From NCBI GenBank assembly GCA_021464525.1, contig JADRCO010000509.1:1-32138 (forward strand): a stretch of DNA of 32,138 nt. Reading direction: 5' to 3'. A program made the position numbers and the translations under genes. This document shows positions 30,526 through 32,138 of the stretch, piece after piece. Numbering within the stretch: position 1 is the first letter of the stretch; each line of letters starts with the position of its first letter. This DNA is from Rhizophagus sp. LPA8_4_AMF (lineage: Eukaryota > Glomeromycota > Glomeromycetes > Glomerales > Glomeraceae). The notes below the pieces were generated by a model, which searched no databases, had not been told where the DNA came from, and saw only the letters and a program-made list of their open reading frames with translations.

Positions 30526-32032
30526 ATGTCTTTCGAATATTTTCAAGATCTTTCTAATGACTTGGAAAAGTTACTTACAACTGAAAAGGGATATGATGTC
30601 ATTATCTACGTTGGTGAAAATGAAAATATAAATGAATTTCATGCTCATTCGAATATTTTATGTACAAGGTCGCAGTATTTTTGTACAGCTTTCTCTAATG
30701 AATGGACCAATAAAAAATATGGAAAATTTATTTTCAAGAAACCTAACATTTCTCCTGAATTATTTAAAATTATTTTAAGGTAACGTAAAATTATGAAAAT
30801 TTATATCTAGTGTTATATAATTTATATATCTTTAATTATTTAGACTTATTTATTGTGGAAAAATTGATTTGGCAAAATTGCTGGGCCCCGAAGTACTAAA
30901 ACTTTTGATGGCATTAGATGAACTTAACTTCCATTCATTAATTCCTCATGTTCAAGAATACTTGATTAATCATCAAGATAAATTTTTACAACAAAATCCT
31001 ATTGAAATTCTCGAAACAATTTATCAACATGAATCATTCACAGATTTATGGAATTAATGTCTTGAGAAGATTTGTGAAGAACCTGAAATGTTTTTTAATT
31101 CTGATAATTTTATCAATTTAAAAGCGCCTTTATTGAAATTGATTCTAAAGCGAGATGACTTGGTTTTAGACGAAATTGAAATTTGGAATAATCTATTAAA
31201 ATGGGTTATTGCAAAAAATTCTTCTATTTCACAAGACATCACAAAATGGAGCAAAGAGGATATTACAAATTATTGAGAGGACTCTCCATGGATTTATTCC
31301 ATTAATAAGATTTTATTATATTTCTTCAGATGATTTTATTGATAAAATATACCCTTTAAAAGAATTACTACCTAAAAATTTAGTTGATGATTTGGTAAAA
31401 TTTCATATTGCACCAAATAAAAAATTATCATATGACAATATAGGGCTTCCCCGACAATCAAAATTTATTTATGACTCAACTTTAATTGAGCGTCAACATT
31501 TTGCTATTTTAGCTAGTTGGATCAATAAGAAACAAATTTCACATTATAACGTGAGGAATATTCCTTATAAATTTAATCTGCTTTATCGTTCTAGTAGAGA
31601 TGGTAATACACCTGCAGCATTTCATGCTAAATGTGATAATAAGGGAGCTACTATTATTGTTGCAAAAATTAAAATTCAGAACAAATAGTTGGAGGATATA
31701 ATCCACTTCAATGGGATTCAAGTGGATCATGGAAGTCCACACTTGATAGTTTCATATATTTTTTTGCAGTTGTGAAGAATATAGTAACTGCAAAAGTAAG
31801 TTATAGTAATGGTAATAAATATTCTATAGGCAATGATCCGAATTATGCACCATTATTTGGTGGTGGTTGGGATTTGTATCATAATGGTAACGGTGTTTGG
31901 TATAGTAACAAATATGAAAATACTTCTTATCCTAAAATTGATGGCATTCCTAATGAAGTAGGACATAATGCATTAAATGAAGCAAGATTTAATGTAATTG
32001 ATTACGAAGTCTTTCAAGTAATCAAAAAATAA
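30526..32032 (+). pseudogene. BTB-BACK-TLDc pseudogene I
   Basis: Exon 1 (30526-30779) encodes an intact BTB start (YDVIIYVGENEN, EFHAHSNILCTRSQYFCTAF). The 64-bp intron (30780-30843) is nearly identical to that of H. In exon 2 an in-frame TAA at 31055-31057 follows DLWN at the same codon as in H. A one-base insertion in an A-run at about 31267-31269 and a one-base loss at about 31673-31678 then cancel, so the TLDc end (GGWDLYHNGNGVWYS, ending YEVFQVIKK) returns to the original frame and stops at 32030-32032. BACK (NLLKWVIAKN, IPLIRFYYISSDDF) and TLDc (FNLLYRSSRDGN, FHAKCDNKGATIIVAKI) are otherwise well preserved. Few lesions, so recent loss. A BTB-only product of about 154 aa remains possible. 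Confidence 0.82.
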
Positions 32033-32138
32033 TATTTTCTTGAACATCTTACTTAAGTATACAGACGCCCATCAAAATTATCCGGCCGGTTTATTTGGCC
32101 GAAATTGATAAGAATATCAAAAGTTGTTATTATGTAAA
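32033..32138. other. 3' flank of pseudogene I
   Basis: Short non-coding edge of the window. A palindromic CGGCCGGTTTATTTGGCCGA patch near 32082-32101 is the only visible structure. Confidence 0.4.

Overview
This looks like nuclear DNA of a strongly AT-rich fungus, most likely an arbuscular mycorrhizal species of the Rhizophagus type (Glomeromycotina). The inference rests on a cluster of BTB-BACK-TLDc genes, a Rhizophagus-style F-box gene, 64-100 bp introns opening GTAAGT or similar, and dense small inverted-repeat elements. No rRNA, tRNA or CRISPR array was recognised.

Layout. (1) 0.1-4.7 kb, minus strand: two intact tandem BTB-BACK-TLDc genes (A, B). (2) 5.7-7.4 kb, minus strand: one single-exon F-box gene. 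(3) 8.6-13.1 kb, plus strand: an intact BTB-BACK-TLDc gene with a basic tail (D) and a frameshifted relative (E). (4) 14.9-25 kb: a tandem segmental duplication. Each unit carries one four-exon minus-strand gene for a small protein that resembles the actinoporin / cytolysin-lectin fold. The first unit is inflated by nested transposable elements: a TA-flanked MITE, two foldback elements, a pogo-like MITE and a hAT derivative with a BED-finger relic. The second unit holds a short retroposon with a 16-bp target duplication, and the first unit keeps the empty site. (5) 25.1-26.5 kb: a decayed, possibly DNA-polymerase-B-like fragment split by a MITE, next to a secreted ML-domain-like gene split by a TA-flanked MITE. 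(6) 27.0-32.0 kb, plus strand: two broken BTB-BACK-TLDc genes (H, I) that share one in-frame stop codon at the same position.

How it fits together. BTB and F-box proteins usually act as substrate receptors of cullin-RING ubiquitin ligases; TLDc is linked to oxidation resistance and V-ATPase regulation. The window shows birth and death of such a family: three of six BTB-TLDc members are intact, the others carry stops, indels or split domains, and there are signs of gene conversion between paralogs. Paralogous empty sites let several element insertions be placed after the segmental duplication. All functional names come from reading motifs by eye, without database searches.
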